In this document: in pieces, positions 62,004-64,000 of the stretch
Layout: every line of letters starts with the position of its first letter
How positions within the stretch are numbered: position 1 is the stretch's first letter
Source: Thermomicrobium roseum DSM 5159
Lineage (GTDB): Bacteria; Chloroflexota; Chloroflexia; Thermomicrobiales; Thermomicrobiaceae
Reading direction: 5' to 3'
Length of the DNA stretch: 64,000 nucleotides
Assembly: GCF_000021685.1 (NCBI RefSeq)
Contig: NC_011961.1
Span: 186,001-250,000, forward strand
Made by a program: the position numbers and the translations under genes
Notes under the pieces: generated by a model
The model's database searches: none
What the model was told of the DNA's origin: nothing
The model's input: only the letters and a program-made list of their open reading frames with translations

Positions 62004-63389
62004 TCAGCCTCCCGCGAGCGCCTCGAGCATCGGCCGGAACTTCGCTTCGGCTTCCGCCCATTCGGCCACTGAATCGGAATCGGCGACGATGCCGCACCCA
62101 GCGTAGAGTCGCGCCTGCTGGCTGCGCACCAGGCCGGAGCGCAGGCCGACGACGATCTCGCCGTCACCGCTCGCTTCGATCCAGCCGAGCGCACCGGCGT
62201 ACCAGCCACGGGGAACCGGCTCGCGCTGGCGGATGAAAGCGAGCGCTGCCTCGCGCGGCGTCCCGCCGACGGCTGGCGTCGGGTGGAGGCGGGCCACGAC
62301 GTCGAGCACACTGGCGCCATCGTGGAGGATGCCGCTGATCGGCGTGGCCAAGTGATGCACGTTGGCCATGGAAACGACCACTGGTTCTTCCGGGATGCTC
62401 AGGCTGGTGCAGAGCGGGGCGAGCGCCGAGCGGATCGCCTCGACGACCAGCGCGTGCTCGTGGCGGTCCTTGTCGCTCCGGCGCAGTTCCTCGGCCGCGC
62501 GGTGGTCCTGTTCCGGCGAGCTCGCGCGCGGGCGCGAGCCGGCCAGGGCGACGGTGGCGACGGTGCCGTGGGCGACCCGGGCGAGTCGCTCCGGGCTCGC
62601 CCCCAGGAAGACGGTCTCGCCGATCCCGATGGCGAACACGGTGCAACTCGGATAGCGGGCCGCAAGCTCCCGCAGGGCCTGCTCGAGCGGGAAGGGGTCG
62701 GCAGCCACCAGCTCGCGGGCGCGGGCCAGGACGACCTTGCGGAGATCGCCAGCAGCGATCGCGGCCAGCGCGTGCTGGATCATGCGCCGCCAGTCGTCCG
62801 GTCGGACCAGTTCGTGCTGGACGACCGAGCGAGGAGCGGCCGATGGAGTCGGCAGCGAACTCGTCGGCCAGGTCAGGAGCGCGCGCGGTTCGCGCTCGCC
62901 GGGGAACACAGCCGCTTGCACGGACCGGCAGGCGAGCGCCCCCTGTTGCCGGTAGAGCAGGCGCGGCAGGAGAAGCTGGCCCTGACCGAACGGCTGCCAC
63001 CAGGGATCGGGGCGCTCGTCCGCCGGATCGAAGGCGAGCCCGGCGACAGCCAGCGGTGGGAGCGGTCCCTCGGCCAGCGCGTCCTGAGCCAGTGCCCGCC
63101 AGGCAGCGGCGAGGCGAGCTGGCAGGGGGAGACTCGGGCTCGTCACCGACTGGAGCGGCAGGCGCTGGCCGGCCAGCCCAACCAGCGCCTCCTCTCGTTC
63201 GGGGACGAGCCAGAGGACGCGCGGGAGGTGGCTGGCCGCGCGGGCGAAGAGCGCGATCGGGTCGACCGGTTCGCAGTGCTCCGCGCAGCTCAGGATCACT
63301 GGGCGATCGTGCGCGCGGGCCTGCCGCTCGGCCAGCGGCCAGAGTTCCTGGAGGGTAGCCTGGGGAGCATCGAGCACTCGGCAGCTCAT
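62004..63389 (-). CDS. menF: Isochorismate synthase
   Basis: 461 residues, chorismate-binding fold. The C-terminal core includes LHPTPAVGGTPREAALAFI, GWIEASGDGEIVVGLRS and GCGIVADSDSVAEWAEAEAK, as in MenF/EntC. It makes isochorismate for MenD. The ATG at 63389 overlaps the TetR stop by ATGA, so translation is coupled; the longer frame is not preferred. Confidence 0.92.
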   Translation of the reverse strand: MSCRVLDAPQATLQELWPLAERQARAHDRPVILSCAEHCEPVDPIALFARAASHLPRVLWLVPEREEALVGLAGQRLPLQSVTSPSLPLPARLAAAWRALAQDALAEGPLPPLAVAGLAFDPADERPDPWWQPFGQGQLLLPRLLYRQQGALACRSVQAAVFPGEREPRALLTWPTSSLPTPSAAPRSVVQHELVRPDDWRRMIQHALAAIAAGDLRKVVLARARELVAADPFPLEQALRELAARYPSCTVFAIGIGETVFLGASPERLARVAHGTVATVALAGSRPRASSPEQDHRAAEELRRSDKDRHEHALVVEAIRSALAPLCTSLSIPEEPVVVSMANVHHLATPISGILHDGASVLDVVARLHPTPAVGGTPREAALAFIRQREPVPRGWYAGALGWIEASGDGEIVVGLRSGLVRSQQARLYAGCGIVADSDSVAEWAEAEAKFRPMLEALAGG

Positions 63390-64000
63390 AGGGTTCCATC
63401 CTCGTCCAGCGAGCGGTCGGGGAGGCCGACCAGGCGACGGAGCAGGCGGCGGAGTTCCGGGGCGGCTTCGGCGAGATCGGCCGGCGAGCCGGACAACAGC
63501 CACTGGGTGACGACCTCGTAGATGGCTCCGAAACAGGCGGTGGCCGCCAGCTGCGGATCGAGCGGGCCGATCAGGCCATCCTCTCGAGCACGCGCGAGCT
63601 CGCTGGCGATCAGGGCGGCGAAGCGGCGTCGGATCGCCAGGAGTGCCTCCTGGATGGCTGGTCCGGCCGCCAGCGCCTCGACGAGAAAGAGCCGGGCCAG
63701 GTCGCGGTGGGACGCGAAGAGGCGGAGGACGACGTCGAGCGCGGCGTCCAGCTTGCCGGCGGGGTCGGGGGTCCGCTCGAGCGCCAGTTGCGTTCGCTGC
63801 AGGAGGAGCGCGGCACTCCGCTCGAGCAGGGCCAGGAAGAGGGCTTCCTTCCCGGGGAAGTGGAAGTAGACGCCACCCTTGGAAGTGGCGGCCGCCTCGG
63901 CCACCTCGTCCATGGTGGCCTCGCGGTAGCCGCGGCGAGTGAAGACAGCCAGGGCGGCATCGAGGATCCGCTCGCGCCGCTCGCGTGCCCGCGGCTGGAG
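63386..64000 (-). CDS. TetR-family regulator, N-terminus beyond the window
   Basis: About 204 residues are visible; the start lies past the right edge. The helix-turn-helix is seen in RERILDAALAVFTRRG and TMDEVAEAAATSKGGVYFHF, followed by a helical ligand domain. It precedes menF-menD-menH with overlapping stop and start, so it may regulate menaquinone synthesis. Confidence 0.88.
   Translation of the reverse strand, partial: LQPRARERRERILDAALAVFTRRGYREATMDEVAEAAATSKGGVYFHFPGKEALFLALLERSAALLLQRTQLALERTPDPAGKLDAALDVVLRLFASHRDLARLFLVEALAAGPAIQEALLAIRRRFAALIASELARAREDGLIGPLDPQLAATACFGAIYEVVTQWLLSGSPADLAEAAPELRRLLRRLVGLPDRSLDEDGTL

Noticed and set aside
1..64000. Prophage or insertion sequence
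   Set aside because: No transposase, integrase or phage structural gene was recognised anywhere in the window.

Overview
The window is a GC-rich (roughly two-thirds G+C) bacterial segment with frequent GTG starts, good Shine-Dalgarno sites and short intergenic gaps. The gene set suggests a thermophilic Chloroflexota bacterium of the Thermomicrobia type (Thermomicrobium or a relative): flagellar filament genes beside Thr/Pro-linker lipoproteins, menaquinone genes, LCP and sortase proteins. That placement is an inference from protein style, not from a search.

Layout. 1-3.4 kb: a truncated lutB diverging from a PucR-type regulator. 4.1-25.5 kb: a motility and chemotaxis block with a PilZ/YcgR-like brake, flagellin, a CheR-CheB fusion, CheY, CheX, a possible CheC-like protein, two chemoreceptors, a very large CheA carrying several CheW modules and a receiver, then FlaG, FliD, FliS, a FliT-like protein and a sortase. 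Motor, hook and export genes are not here. 26.9-33.4 kb: two paralogous membrane-anchored unknowns, a multicopper oxidase lipoprotein and a pair of short-chain dehydrogenases. 34.7-38.5 kb: an HTH/PBP-type regulator, ModA, ModB and a YqeB-like protein. 39.8-47.5 kb: Uma2, tandem-USP protein, Nramp transporter, a HEPN/MNT pair, a metallophosphoesterase and small enzymes. 47.5-51.9 kb: an operon of DUF4242 protein, acyl-CoA-dehydrogenase-like protein and a complete NrtA/TauA-type ABC importer. 52-59.4 kb: cyclase, PyrE, FolC, LCP protein, GerMN lipoprotein, hydrolase and an unknown lipoprotein. 59.4-64 kb: menH-menD-menF behind a TetR regulator.

Working together. Five motility transcription units (pilZ, flagellin, cheR-cheB, first receptor-cheA, flaG-fliD-fliS) share a sigma-28/sigma-D-like element with TC-rich -35 boxes and GCCGA-type -10 boxes always 12 bp apart, so filament, chaperones, brake and signalling proteins look like one late-flagellar regulon. 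The receptors would feed the CheA with built-in CheW modules, which phosphorylates CheY; CheX and the fused CheR/CheB would provide dephosphorylation and adaptation.

The most unusual non-coding structure is a family of hairpin arrays in eight intergenic regions (near 0.9, 3.8, 5.0, 7.9, 12.6, 25.7, 29.0 and 38.7 kb). Each unit has two hairpin-rich arms, and units recur every 220-229 bp. Some stems show compensatory base changes, and three arrays carry an extra, nearly identical block of about 200 bp made of small hairpins with TGAA or TTCA loops. Open reading frames inside these arrays are by-products of the repeats and should not be annotated as proteins.
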